Part shown: piece by piece, positions 22,293 through 34,599 of the stretch
Layout: each line of letters starts with the position of its first letter
Position numbering within the stretch: position 1 is the first letter of the stretch
Assembly: GCF_910592395.1 (NCBI RefSeq)
Contig: NC_088314.1
Span: forward strand, 20,914,070-20,978,069
Source of the DNA: Lineus longissimus
Taxonomy: Eukaryota; Nemertea; Pilidiophora; Heteronemertea; Lineidae
DNA length: 64,000 nt
Direction: 5' to 3'
Program-made: the position numbers and the translations under genes
Notes under the pieces: generated by a model
The model's input: only the letters and a program-made list of their open reading frames with translations
What the model was told of the DNA's origin: nothing
Database searches by the model: none

Positions 22293-23957
22293 TCAGGTAA
22301 GGTTCGTCTCGGCAATGATGGGTGTACCATGACCTTCACCTGACACACTTGTACACCTCACCGGCGGTTCCTCGTCCTGACCTTGACCTCGTCCAACATC
22401 ATATGACCTCTCACGTGACCTCCCACGTGACAGCCGCAAAGCTATCATGGCCACACCTCTCAGGAAAGCACTGGTAATGTTTTTGTGTGCGTCCCCGTGT
22501 AAAGGGTGTCTCGAGTTCGAGCCTCTCCTCACATCACACCTGGAGCTATAAGTCGTGCATACAGATATGTTACTTCTGCTTCCTGACCTGTGCGAGTGAG
22601 TGTTGATGGAGGTAAGATTGGTTGTGTTCAATCTCCATGGCAACATCACAATGCCCGGATGTTCACCGTCTGCGCGCTGCTTCCGGCAACAAAACATAGC
22701 GGTCAACGCCAAACGAAACCTCGAGTTCATCACTATGTAAACGAAGAAATTTACTGGCGAGCTCACGAATATCAGAAAATTTGTAACTGTAGTTAGAATT
22801 GAAATGGTTTCCTTGGTAACAACGTGCGACATCTTGGTTATTATTCGGATGACATATAACGTGTAGGCGATACCGACGGGGATCTCCGTAGCCAAGAAGA
22901 AAGTTATGATGACCACTAACATTACTGTGACCCTCCGCGTCTCATGTAGGTCCTTGATAGACGCGCTCCTGTTACCGGAAGTCAGCCGGATTCTGTACCA
23001 GTAGCTGCGCACGACGGTCCGGATGAGGAGGCCATTGACGATGACCAGGATGAAGCAGGGCAGAAGTTGGATGAGAATCGCGCGCATCCAGAAGTAGATC
23101 TGGATGTGATAGATGGTTTGAAATCCTGCGCGGTGTGTGAACATACAGGTGGAAACAGAGTCAGAATCAGCAGGTGTGAGATGAAGGTCTGTCTTACTGA
23201 TCGCATCAGTCTCTATGATCATCAGGTCGAGGTATTTTACAACGTGAGGTAGGATGGATAGGATGGTGATCAGGGTTATTCCGATGAACACTGGTCGGTA
23301 GCCGCACCACGTCTTCGCCCGGCGGTGGTGACAAATCCCTATATATCGGTGGATGGCTAACATGACGTTTAACATGATAGACGCCGTATGGAAACACGTC
23401 CCGGCCACAATAGACACGTAGTAATACATGACACACCAACCGAAGGGTGGGTACTCCGTGAAGCGGTCTTCATGGAACGCGAACAGATACCAGGGTAACT
23501 GAGAAAGCCCCGTAAACATGTCCGCGGCGGCCATTGCTAACAGAATCACGTTTGTCGGTGAGCGCATGGAGGTTTTACACAACACAATCATAGTTAAGAT
23601 ATTCAGTATCACAGTTAGTAATATCACAATTGGACTAGCAATGCCAAGGATGGGCATATCATAATGTGGTGTATACAAGTTCTCAATATCAATGAGATAC
23701 AAGGCATTATGTTTGGCCCTCGCAACCTCGTCCTCAATTAGTCTTGCTGTGAGGTTGTGACAGAAAGACCAGATGAAGTTAAGATAGACCGGTACCGTCA
23801 TGTTCAGTTGTTGGGTGGTGTTGGCCAAGCCACCCTTGGCGATGACGTCTGCGAGCATCTGTTTGAAACAGTACTGCGTCATGTTGGTGTGAAGCGATGC
23901 AAGATGGTCGTCCATCATGTAAACTAGGAGCGAAGAGTCCCAAGAATTTGTTATCAT
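22293..23957 (-). CDS. Peptide GPCR of the sex-peptide/myoinhibitory-peptide/myosuppressin receptor type, intronless, 554 aa
   Basis: One exon from ATG at 23957 (context CGCCACATGA) to a stop at 22293. A long extracellular N-terminus (about 1-102) has sequons at N25, N46, N52 and N68. TM1 is about 103-127, TM2 135-160 (LLAMAAADMFTGLSQLPW) and TM3 175-205, with C175 paired to C271 in loop 2. TM3 ends HRY (203-205) in place of DRY. TM4 is about 222-240, TM5 288-312, TM6 343-370, and TM7 387-409 ends PVNFFVY in place of NPxxY. CCRKQ after helix 8 may be palmitoylated. The C-tail is about 130 residues and Ser/Arg-rich. The TM2 ADM-TGLSQLPW pattern fits the protostome SPR/DMSR peptide receptor group, whose ligands are amidated neuropeptides; that placement is from memory. 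It acts at the plasma membrane. Confidence 0.85.
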   Translation of the reverse strand: MITNSWDSSLLVYMMDDHLASLHTNMTQYCFKQMLADVIAKGGLANTTQQLNMTVPVYLNFIWSFCHNLTARLIEDEVARAKHNALYLIDIENLYTPHYDMPILGIASPIVILLTVILNILTMIVLCKTSMRSPTNVILLAMAAADMFTGLSQLPWYLFAFHEDRFTEYPPFGWCVMYYYVSIVAGTCFHTASIMLNVMLAIHRYIGICHHRRAKTWCGYRPVFIGITLITILSILPHVVKYLDLMIIETDAISKTDLHLTPADSDSVSTCMFTHRAGFQTIYHIQIYFWMRAILIQLLPCFILVIVNGLLIRTVVRSYWYRIRLTSGNRSASIKDLHETRRVTVMLVVIITFFLATEIPVGIAYTLYVIRIITKMSHVVTKETISILTTVTNFLIFVSSPVNFFVYIVMNSRFRLALTAMFCCRKQRADGEHPGIVMLPWRLNTTNLTSINTHSHRSGSRSNISVCTTYSSRCDVRRGSNSRHPLHGDAHKNITSAFLRGVAMIALRLSRGRSRERSYDVGRGQGQDEEPPVRCTSVSGEGHGTPIIAETNLT

Positions 23958-26739
23958 GTGGCGAGAATCCGTTCACTTGGTGCACAACCTGCTTACTGCT
24001 TACTTGTTATAAGTTCATTGGAGAAGCTGGTGTGGTCAGTTTGTTTTGTCTTTAGAAACCCACACTACCCACCTGCTCGTGTCAATTACACCTAGCAGAA
24101 CACCACATTAAGATATCCATTAGAACCTGATAAGTCCACAATGGTTTATACGTTAATTCACGTCTCTCAGTCTCTAGCTTCATCTGTTACCATATATTTA
24201 CGTCACTTATCTGAAATTTTACATTTCATGAACTGTTTTATGTTATTTTTTCTTTTGGCAGTCACTTGCAATCACTTAAGTTCCATAGCTCTAGTTGCAT
24301 GTGTATCATGGATGAAGAAAGCATACAAGCGATTAAGTTCAAACATACGGCTGTCAAATGTATTTTCCTGTAGCAAGAGTATTGGGATAATATCCGTTAG
24401 TGGTAAGCCATCCACACCAGTCAGCTAGTAAGCGTATTCATATGTTGACCATTCACTCGACCGCTACAATAAGTCAGACTCGTCCAGCAGTAAGCGAGTA
24501 AGCGAGAAAACAGGCCAGTCCATTCGTCACATCGTTAGATATCCGTTTAAATGCTGATATAGGTCGATTATCGTCGGTCATGTCCTTACATCGAGGAAAC
24601 CGGGGTGAAAAACAATCACCTATTATTGCGTCCAATATGACATGAAGTTTAAGTGAGTATGATAAGCAGTATACACGATGTCCTAAAGCTCAAAACTCGA
24701 CGTAGTTGGTCCCTCAAATATTGTCTGTTTATCAAACACAAATGTTACATTTCAATGGCAATGTTTGTGGTATTACATTGTAATCCATGTTATTGCATTG
24801 TATTCTCAGCACAGAACTGTAGTTCATTTGCATAAATAATGAATAAAACCCAAGTCAAGAAAATGGTGTGGAGACCTCTTATACAAGTTCCAAGAAGATC
24901 CTTTTCCAACTGTTGATGAAGTTCGGTGTAATAACATTCCCGTCCAACACATACAACTCCTCCGCAACTCCAATGTTGTAAGTTCTTTAATTGATCATGC
25001 GGTCTTTCATGAAGCAGACTCGCAAAACTTCCGCTACGATTTCAGGTGCATCTAATTGGAGTCAACCAAACTCTAAAATCCCAGATTCATTCACTCAGTT
25101 CAAGGTAGAATTGGTAACTTGTCATCGGATCTGTGGAACATACGATAGTAATGAAAGACCAACCTCAGACCAGTTCAATACCACCTGATTTTCTTACGTA
25201 ACGTTTCGAGCAGGTGCAAATGATCAAGTTTGAGGAGGACGTCGGAAACAAACGGAACCTTTTGCTTGAAGACGATGGAATTGCGAGACAGAGGTTGTTT
25301 TTCGACTACAGAGCTTGGGAAGGTGCTTTTCCCAGACGATTGATTTTTAAAACACATTACCAGAATCGAACTGATCAATAATTCAGATCAATAGTCTTGA
25401 CCACGAAATGTCACCATCCCGTGAAACTGTTTGTTTACTCCACCAGATGCTTTTCCTTCACTCGTGTCTGGAGTGTGGTTCTTCAGTGTATATTCCATGA
25501 TCAATTGAGTTGCTGTTCCTAATCCAAAGCCTGGAGTGTGGACGTAGTTACGTCATGAGAACTGAAGAGTCTGGTTTGATTCAATCGAACTCGAACTCAG
25601 CTATGAATCCTTGTCATAAAATGGTAAAATGATTTGAAGGTAAGTACTTGATCCTTGTAGACAGCTCTATATGGTACCAAGAACTCCAATAGTCAAAGAA
25701 GCCCCGAAACTGTACACACAATATTTGGAAAGTCGTATTTTTTAGGTGGTGACATGGGTATGGAATCCGAGTAAAACAAGTTTAATGATTAACGCTACTC
25801 TCGAGATTTCATAGTCTTGTTCATTGTGTAAAGTCGCGCGTTCTTGTACGACACGTAGTCCATTATCAAAAGTTTACTTTCTGAAGCACAATTCTCGTGT
25901 AAACTGAGGGGTTGTTTGGTTCGAGTAAAAACCTACAAACCGCCACGTCTTTTATATAGATAGAGAGATTATACTGTAGGCCTGCAGCCGATCCTCACGA
26001 CCTCTGGGTTGACCCTCGTCCTGTAGACTATGGAATCAGTATCCCTCGGTAGCGTTCCAGAGGTACCCAGGTGGTAGACACGAACAACAGCAACAGACTG
26101 TTACTGAAATCATCCAGTCGTTTCACAAATGATCTGCTCAACTGGCTCTGATGACAAATATCGACATGATTCGAATGTCAGAAATATCATTATTCATGTG
26201 ACGCTGGTCGGCATGGGGTTCCGGCGATATCAGATCATGTAACATGCTAACTCATTCCATATCCGCCCAGCAGAAAGTGGATATTGACCCCACTAATTGT
26301 CGTCTGCGAGTCAACAGGTTATGTAATCTCTCGACTTGGGTAAATATTTTGATGGTGTATTGGTGGACGTGATGTTATTGTGATCAATCGAGCTTTCTGT
26401 TGAGCAAGCTGCAACTTTTTACCATTGCGCTACTGAATGCTCAAAAACGTTTATTATATACTGCCTGGTGAAGTGACTTGTAGTCTTCAAATGGCCCCGA
26501 TTGTGGCTGAGGTTAACCACGTTGTCTCAAAATTCTTTACAATTTAGATTTAATTAAAAATGTTTTTTTCATCCGATTGGTTATTGTAATGAAGTGGGTC
26601 GTTTCTTCTAGCAACCCGTACATCAAAGTGGGCTGCACGTTCTGCATTATTCTGTTATATTTCGGTAAATGGTGATATTGTGTACTTTTCTGAATTTTTA
26701 GAAATATTAATTTCTTAATGCTTCTAATATTTTATGTTT

Positions 26740-27430
26740 AGGGCAGCCAAACGGCCCGATCTTGGCTCAACAGTGGCCCAGAATATCGGCCGAACCTTGG
26801 CTGGAGTCTGGCAAATAAACATATTCCTGCCGATACTGGCCAAATACCGGCACCTTTGAGTGAAATATTGAGGGAAAGTGCCGAAATTGGTGGTGTTCCT
26901 CATAGTTCGGACGATCTCCGATTATTAAGTTGATTGACAGTATAAAACTGCGTCGGCATCACCGGCACCGACATGGAAAACTGTTCAGATCAGTATTGGT
27001 CGGAAAAGTTCGGGCAATCTCCGCTTCCCTATGGGAGATGTCGGCATGAAACAGCGTCGGCACCACCGGCACCGGCACATATCGTCGGTAAAGATCGGGA
27101 AAAAAATCGGGCAATCTCCGATTCCTCTTCGACGGACGATGTCGGCATGATCAGCATCGGCATCGACACCAGAATGATTTCATTCGGCATTTATCGGAAA
27201 CGTTCGGGCAGTCTCCGATTCCTCTTGGCGAGATGACGTTGTATGTTTCTGCTGCCGGTGCCGATGCTGACGGTCAGCGTTTTGGGTGTCAGTGTTCCGC
27301 TTAATGCGTCGGCCGGATGAACCGTTCTCGTCTCGGGCTATATGGCCCAGCTTACTTTAACTTTTTTCAACTTTTTATCCCCGAGTGATGCCGATGAATA
27401 TATACCGGTGCTGAATCCTCAAGTCAGGCC
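26740..27430. repeat. Dispersed repeat rich in CGGCAC/CCGAT motifs, related copy at 48345-48625
   Basis: This block contains many short CGGCACCGGC and TCTCCGATT motifs. Parts of it recur at 48345-48625: GCCGGATGAACCGTTCTCG plus GGGCTATATGGCCCAGCTT are nearly identical in both, as is CATTCGGCATTTA with CGGAAACGTTC. It is therefore an interspersed repeat family of unknown type; the open frame inside (26973-27236) is not a gene. Confidence 0.7.
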
Positions 27431-27574
27431 ATCCCAGGCAGTATATCAAGGCATGACAGGGGTTTTTGAGCATTCTATCACAATATTTGTCCAACTAAAA
27501 CAGTTAACAGCCATCTAGCGGATGTGGAAAGAACTATATTTATCTCTCAGCGTGGCACATTTTCTCAAAGACGA

Positions 27575-27662
27575 GTTCCCCGTTGGGATTCGAACCAGCG
27601 CAAAAAGAAAAACCAATTGGTCAGCGCCTCAGACCACTGAGCTACCGAAGTACCGTTTGAGT
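27575..27662 (-). mobile_element. tRNA-derived SINE head
   Basis: On the minus strand the sequence reads GGTAGCTCAGTGGTCTGAGG (A box) followed about 30 bases later by GCTGGTTCGAATCCC (B box). These are the two internal RNA polymerase III promoter boxes. The anticodon arm does not fold into a proper stem, so this is a tRNA-like SINE head and not a tRNA gene. Confidence 0.6.
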
Positions 27663-27699
27663 TGAGAGAGCGGTAGCCGCTACATATTCAGCACGGGGT

Positions 27700-27775
27700 G
27701 GGGGCGGTGGGAGACGCGCCTTGGGTCTTTTTGCGCTGGTTCGAATCCCACCCGTCCCCACTACTATGTGAACAA
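27700..27775 (+). mobile_element. Second tRNA-like SINE segment, opposite direction
   Basis: TTTTTGCGCTGGTTCGAATCCC occurs here on the plus strand and also, on the minus strand, in the element at 27575-27662. The pair is head to head with a short GC-rich spacer. The A box is degenerate here. Confidence 0.5.
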
Positions 27776-29456
27776 GTCCCAAATCTATAGAAAGATGTAC
27801 GCCTCATATCACCACAGGCGTGGCGTGGAATCAGAAAGAGCATCCGCGTTTTAAGTCACCTTCTCAGGAAGAAATTGACAAACAGTTATCCCCGGGACAT
27901 CAACAGTTGAGGACTTTGATCCATGTCACGCGGATCATTAGTGTTGACGCTTTTGGATGTATCCAGGTTGACCACTTACACTTCACAAGAACTGCGTAAT
28001 TCTACATTTATGATGGCCGTCATCAGTTATTCCCAACTATCTTTGGCGACATTCCATGTTATTTTAAGAACTGGCCCGCCCCCTCGGCACATTCTCGTAG
28101 ACGCGGGGCTGCACAACCACCCGGCCGAGAGCTTTCATGGCCTGGCCTTCTCGCGGGACCCTGCACGGCCAATCGCTTCTCACACTGGTTAGGGGGTCGG
28201 GGCAGCCTGTCGCAATGCAGTGCTCATCCCTCGATCTTAGAGTAGTCTGGTTACTCTTAGTCTTAAGGGGCGGGGGACGATTTACAGCTGGAACCCGCAG
28301 ATCCGTCATTCATCCTTTTAGCGGGGCTCAGGCTGGTAACCTCGACCCTATCCGGAGAAGGAGGGTCGAACCTGTTTGCTGTTTTCAATAGTCCGGGGAT
28401 GCTCTATCTGTCCCCGCGTACCTTTCCCGCCATTAAACAAAATGTGCTCGGATAGTATGTCTAGCAGCGCCTCTATCTTTCTATATTGGCACTAATCATC
28501 CGAGTGCCGAGACTTTCCACTACTGTAAAGTCGCCAGGGGCCATTGCGTCAGCTGTCCTTCGGTGTTTTGTGACGAATCATCAGGGCTTTGTGAAGGATA
28601 GACTCTTTCACCAGTCTACTCCATTCACTCATTACAGTGCTGCGCGGTGGATAGGCTCGAGGTTACCTGGACTATGTGAAGGACAAAGACTGTGTTTGTT
28701 TAGAATGAGTTTATTTTAAATATGGCAATAATTGTGTTCGCCACTCTTCAATAGACCATTATTTCAATACACAAGTTGCTTCCTCTTAAATTAGAAGATA
28801 TTTTAAAAGCGTTTACAATAACAATTGTAGTAGATGTCTTTCCTTTTCCTGCCCTAAAAGAACCCCTCCCCAAACACATACATACACAATCTTTCTCCCT
28901 TCCCTGCCACTGCATGTAAACAAATAAAAAAGATATTGAAAAAAAACCCAAGTCAGTAAAATCAAAATCAAGTTTCTCACCAAATACAATATCTAACATA
29001 CTCCAATCAAATTCATATCAAAACAGAAAGCAATGATACGCAGACGCTAACAAAAGATTTGTTGACAAATAAGACGAGAGATTTCTGTCACATTCATGTT
29101 GATGATGTTCATGCAATGGAACCTCACCTGGCAGGAAGTAGGTCAACATCATTTCAGAAAAATAGCCATATTTTTAAATTTTGTACCTCTCTTCTCCATG
29201 CAAGAATTTTTAGCTTCAAGACGTGGAAAGCTTTGCTCCGGGACACAACAAGACACCCTGTGAATGTTCCACAGCATGGCTCCAGGAGGACCGGATTCCC
29301 ACCTCGAACACCACAGCACGCTTCACAGCATGCAACACTGTTCATCCTTGACACCAAGTATCCCAGGATGCCAAGCGACCAGCTCACCAGGGAATTCCAT
29401 CAAACAAATAAGGGCCAATTTTCAACAGAAAATCGGTGTCATTTGAATATATTCGC

Positions 29457-29619
29457 CATTGGTACATACACTGTATGTGTTTGTACCACATTGGTACATA
29501 CACTGTATGTGTTTGTACCACATTGGTACATACACTGTATGTGTTTGTACCACATTGGTACATACACTGTATGTGTTTGTACCACATTGGTACATACACT
29601 GTATGTGTTTGTACCACAA
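29457..29619. repeat. 32-bp palindromic unit, five tandem copies
   Basis: The unit includes ATTGGTACATACACTGTATG and GTTTGTACCAC; it repeats five times with almost no change. Each unit is an imperfect palindrome (GGTACA with TGTACC, CATACA with TGTATG), so each copy could form a hairpin. It lies about 40 bases past the WD40 gene stop, probably in its 3' untranslated region. Confidence 0.9.
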
Positions 29620-29659
29620 ACCAGTATGAATGATCCTATACAAAATACATAAAGGTGCG

Positions 29660-32600
29660 CTAGGTGAGTTCTCCGTATTCTGAGATGCCATGATTGGGTG
29701 AGCCAAGGCGTAGGACTCCAACTGAGCGGTCTTTTGAAGCGGTGACTAAATCTGTGTGGAGTTAAGGGTTAACTTGAGGAAACGTTGGCTGGTGATTTGG
29801 AGCAAGAGATTTTTCATTTGCAGAAAGTTGAGTACGAACACTGACTCATGACAAAGTCCGGCCGATATTTTCCTTCTTTCACACATTGGATGAAAGGTTG
29901 TGACTTTGTCAGGTGTAGCTACCCATTGGTACCTGATTGAGACATTGCCTTCAAATAACAAACAAAAGGTCCATTAATCTAATACCATTTAAATGTTGAG
30001 TTGAGAGCTGAGTGTCAACAAGGCCTGACTGATGCCAGTTCCCAATCTCGTCTTTTATACAAAGGATACATTCATCAAACGGTGATATATCCATGTCCTC
30101 AACATCACCTTTATGCTTGAACAAGTCTCCGAGATACTCATGGTGGTCCGGCCAGCGACGATATCGCCGTATCACCCCGCCATCACAAGCAGAGTAGAGC
30201 AAACTGCCATTTGAGGTATATCTGGAGAGAAAACATCACTTGCATGAGGAAAACAATGTGCCTACTCCTCAAAGATCATGCCCGAATAAAGCATGTGAAC
30301 TTCTAAACTGAAACTAGGAGAGGGTCACAGCCACAAATGACAGACAGGGCCTGATTGGCCAGTTATCCCACCTTAGTTTCCATATGGGAGAATCACCATT
30401 TTCCTTCAATTCTTCCTGAACTCCTGCTTCTGGGACATATGCGGACGAATGTTTCCCTCCAAGCATGACCAAACCTGTAACATGGAACAGAACTCACCAT
30501 CAAAGTCACCCTGCTCTTAACGATTGGGAACTAAAAGAGCCCAAAACTGTTCAAATTACATTCTGATTCAGATATGATCTCAGTGACTCCAAAACTTTCA
30601 AATGTTTCAAATTTCTAAAGTGCTGAGAAGTCATAGCACACATTAGCGGTGAAGGAGATGAGATCGCTACATCATATCATTTATTACGTGTGCTCTCAGC
30701 TTGAGGTCCTGAAACATCAAAGCAAGGTCAGCTGACTAGCATTTTTTTGCACTTACTTGTAAAACCATCATCGACAGCAGAACCAAAGTTTTCCGGCGTG
30801 GGACATAACGTATTGAGACCTTGCCCTGTTCCTGACACATGCAAACTCTTCCCATCGAATGTACAAATCTGAAAACAAACCACATCATAATAAAACACTG
30901 TGGGTCATGGTTTCCAGCAGGCCACATGTTGACAGGTGGACTTACCCTTTAAGGGGTCACACTACTTACTTTTAAGAAGCCATCTTGTGCGACCGACATG
31001 AGAGCGCGTTGATTCTTCCCCCATGGCCAACTTTCATGGACAAAGATTACATCCCTGATGATTCCTGTATGAAGCTAAAAAAGGAAATATTTTAGAATCC
31101 AAGCGAAATCTTTATCAGACAACCATCAATTTGGGCCAATTATAGAAATTGCTGATCCCATAATGCCAATCAAGTATCTCAAAACTCCCCTTTGAGTAAA
31201 CCTCTTTAAATATAAACATGATCATTTCACTGCACTGCTACATGCCTTAGTTAGTTCCTTGTGATCTAGTTAGTTCCTCGTCATCTAGTTAGAGCATGTA
31301 ATGCCATAGTTAGTTCCTCGTCATCTAGTTAGCGCCTATGTTTAACTGAAGTTGGTAAGCTGAGTTGTATCTTATTAACTTTTTTCCAATGGGCATATTG
31401 CCCTCTTGAATGGGAATGAATCACACTTACTTCATTGATGAAATCTAATGGAAGAGGCATTCGGAAGTCAAACAGTGTTAGGCCCTGAAACATGAAGTGA
31501 CAATCATCCATATTATTACTGTGATGAATACAGACTCTTTGAAGGCGAAAGGAAAACTAGAATTGTCAGGAGACTCTGTAATCTCAGTCAACCATAAAGC
31601 CACACAGTATGCCTCCAAATAACACTGTACAAATGTCCACTTCAGTTATTTTCTCATAATATTGCCCTGCCTACCTTTCCATTAACGCAGCAGCAGACAG
31701 CCATGTTAGGTGTGATGGGATCCGCCGCGAGTCCTGTCCGGTCCCGACCGTTGAAGGCACCTGTGCAAATAAGAGATGGAGGAAGTTCAAATCCATCTTC
31801 TGTCGCACAAGATGGATTCTTAAAAGTAAGTACTGCGAGTTAGATCAGTTATAAGTTCAGGAGAGTTAGATCAAGTTCAGTTTATGCGATGCAATTTCAT
31901 AGATTTAAAGGGTCACAATATCATAATGTAAATAACTTACAATTATCATAGGAGATAACCTGCTCCCCCCGTTCGACATCGATCAGGGCCATGCGTCGGG
32001 CAGTGGTCGTTGCAAGGATCTGAAAGCATTGTAAGCATGAAATAGGACAAGCAGATATCTGTGTTTTCACATTGTGAAGTAGTGTTATAACCAAGTTCAC
32101 AGGAACTTTGTCTCTTCATCATGCACGGGACATAAGCTCTCCATCTATGTCCATATTAAACCTACTTGAATGCCTCACCATAACAACTCCTCTTGTGTGA
32201 CGGAACCTTATTGTCCTGCCCTGTGTGTTCCTTGGGCAGAACACTTTCTGCTGTCATTTGGCGTCCACTTCAGGGCAGACTTTGGCCAACCAAAATCTAT
32301 CGTTCCTCTTTCTTGAATTCACTGCTCTCTCTCTTTAGGCAAGCTATTCAAGTTTGCCTGGGTGTGCGATGATTGTAACCTTACCTTTGTGCCGTCACTT
32401 GTGAAACGAACGGCATTGATGTTTCTGGCAAGGCTGACGGTGGTGATCTGAAATAGAAACCAAAGATGAGGCTTTGGACAATCAGAATTGACAAGCTGCA
32501 GTGAAGAGTTTGATTCATGATGAACAGACAAAAGGTCAGCAACAGGGTTAATGTATCATCAAACCTGAGAGTTGTTCATTCATTGTTAAATCTTTTCACA

Positions 32601-33115
32601 TAACCTCTTTTTACTAACTGCAAAAATCACCTTGAAATGCAAGATTTTTTCGCCGCATGAAGACATCAATCATTGCATTACTTACTGCATAGCTTTGAAT
32701 GAATTCATACTTCTTGGCAGAGTACAAGTTGACCTTTCCATCATAAGCCCCTGAGCAAAATAAGTAACGATCCTGAAAAAGGAGCAGATATGAAATATTC
32801 ATGTAATGAACTTGTTTCATCATCAGCAAAATACAAGTAAATCAGTGTCAAACATAGCCTGGCTGGCTGGTGTTCATTCAACTTAATAGCTCTCCTATTC
32901 ATCATCATATATACTCCTAGCTCTAATACCACACTCAATATCAGAGGCGTAGTCCCAGATCTTCTAAACTCTGAAAACTTTGCACAAAAAAACACAGTGA
33001 TCTATAATCAATTGGGCCCTGCTACAAGGCCTAGACGAACCTTTGGATGGAAAGCCACACCCCTTACACTCCCTTGGTGATACTTGAGAAACCGCACGCT
33101 TCCTTCTTGTTGCAT
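29660..33115 (-). CDS. WD40-repeat protein, 335 aa, 11 exons, family not identified
   Basis: Exons: 33115-33041, 32772-32686, 32447-32385, 32019-31941, 31760-31675, 31484-31431, 31074-30970, 30868-30757, 30474-30372, 30221-30070, 29751-29660. All junctions are GT-AG with matching phases; stop TAG at 29662-29660. The protein is almost entirely one seven-bladed propeller: GSVRFLKYHQGSVRGVAFHP opens blade one, SGAYDGKVNLYS closes it, and HKGDVEDMDISPFDE with YLVTASKDRSVGVLRL forms the last. The usual Trp-Asp ends are mostly replaced (for example GVLRL). There is no other domain, so it is likely a scaffold subunit. I cannot name the family. It is divergent from the RCC1-solenoid gene, with about 1.5 kb between starts. 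Confidence 0.85.
31240..31336. repeat. Short degenerate repeat (TTCCTCGTCATCTAGTTAG) in a WD40-gene intron
   Basis: TAGTTCCTNGTNATCTAGTTAG occurs three times in about 95 bases, with irregular spacing. It lies between exons 6 and 7. Confidence 0.7.
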
Positions 33116-34599
33116 CGTGAAGGCTGCAGAGAAAGACGCTCTTTACTCCAGTTTCTGCTCCTCAAAGATGCATCTTCAGGTGACAAGTAAGGAGAGAAGA
33201 TGTCAACAGAGATTCCAAGGTCAATAAAGCATCAGTGCTGCATCACAAGGCTGCTGAAGCTGGGAGGTGCATCCTGAGATCCTCCCAAACTCTGCTTCTT
33301 CAATCAAGGACTGTCTGAAATGGTAAAAACATTGTTTAAGCCCAGAGTTTAGGCCATACCCTTGCTGTTGATATTCTTGTCTCCCTAAGCATGGTAGATA
33401 AGAGAGAGTGAGAGTGACTGGTTCTGGGCCTGGGCCTAACTCACTGACACTGACTGGGGGTGTGGGAGATTGATTTTGTTAATTTTTCAATTTTATGGTC
33501 TACATGTTCAGAAAACTCACAATACTTTCATTAGCAATCATCTATTTGTTATAATAGATATATAGCATACATTGAATGCAACAATGCTATACGCTTTGTG
33601 AAGTTGATAATGAATCTGTAACCAAAATAAACAACTTTGATGACTGGAACAGCTGAGAAATTTTTATTATTGACTGGCTTCAGCGCCTTTAAGTGAGCAT
33701 TTAAGGAACTAACCTAAAGAAGATTTGTGGAGCAGTGATTTAACATTTTATTATTTCTCTTTTTTAAGGCAGATTGAAAATAATTAGTTGGCACCGATTA
33801 TTAAATTGTATTATATTTAATCTAAACGGATTATAACTTTTCTCTTTATTTCTAAAATATTGTGTTTTTAAGAGGTTGAAAATTTGTAAACATTCCCTAC
33901 AATTTCACATTGTATATGCCATTTTCCAGGAAGTAATCCATGTGACTGTTCAGAATATCAACAAACTTCACATTTTCGCCGCAGTCAAAGTAACGAAATG
34001 GGTTAAATCTTCTTTTTCTGCTTTATACGATTGAGTAAAGTATCTAGCAGATGTCTACATTATGATCAAGAAACTGTCAACCTTGAAAAATGATGTTTGC
34101 TGTGGTTTATTATGCGACAAAAATTACATCTCTCTGGCCTCTTGCTCTGTCTGTCAGTGGCACTGTATAATTTATACAAGCAGAATGCGTGTATTGCTTG
34201 CCAGGACAGAAGCCTGGCTCAGCCTGATGTTTGTGCCAGTGACTAGAGTCAACCGGGTTTAATAAGCAAAAAGGTGTATGAAGTCTTACCGTGATGCCCA
34301 CGTTGGTCTCAAATCTGTCCCCATTCAGGCTATTGCCACAGATGCCATCCTTTCCAAAGCTGCGTTTTACAACACAAGTAGTGCGGTAGTGAACATTGCA
34401 TCATGGACCAGTCAGAAGTGGCCGTTCAGGACAGAGGCAAAGCAAACATAGAAAGACACAACAAACAAAAGCCACGTGGTATGCGACCCCCACAATCTTT
34501 TGTTAGCTGCTGGTTGGTTGTGACTCTCAACGGCTCCTCCAACTGGTTCGTAATTAACTGTGCTGTTTTTTTCCAGACTGGATTGCAGAGTGACATGCA
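33116..34599. other. Shared upstream region of two divergent genes
   Basis: This 1.5-kb AT-rich stretch separates two start codons that point away from each other. No coding exon is seen. A 5' untranslated exon of the plus-strand gene begins at about 34577 after TTTTTTTCCAG, so its transcription start lies further upstream, perhaps near 34.3-34.5 kb. Confidence 0.5.

Larger units (their letters stand above)
23958..29456. other. Gene-poor region with dispersed and tRNA-like repeats
   Basis: About 5.5 kb without a supported gene; open frames are short and lack motifs. The notable content is a dispersed repeat block around 26740-27430, two tRNA-like SINE heads in opposite directions at 27575-27775, and a GC-rich block at 28060-28420 that may be another repeat. 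Part of 28.7-29.45 kb could be 3' untranslated region of the WD40 gene. Confidence 0.55.

Noticed and set aside
27575-27662. A tRNA gene on the minus strand
   Set aside because: A and B boxes are present but the anticodon arm cannot pair properly and the acceptor ends do not match, so a SINE head is more likely.
29059-29652. A 197-codon plus-strand frame ending in repeated VCVCTTLVHT
   Set aside because: The second half is the 32-bp array and the first half has no motif. It runs opposite the end of the WD40 gene.
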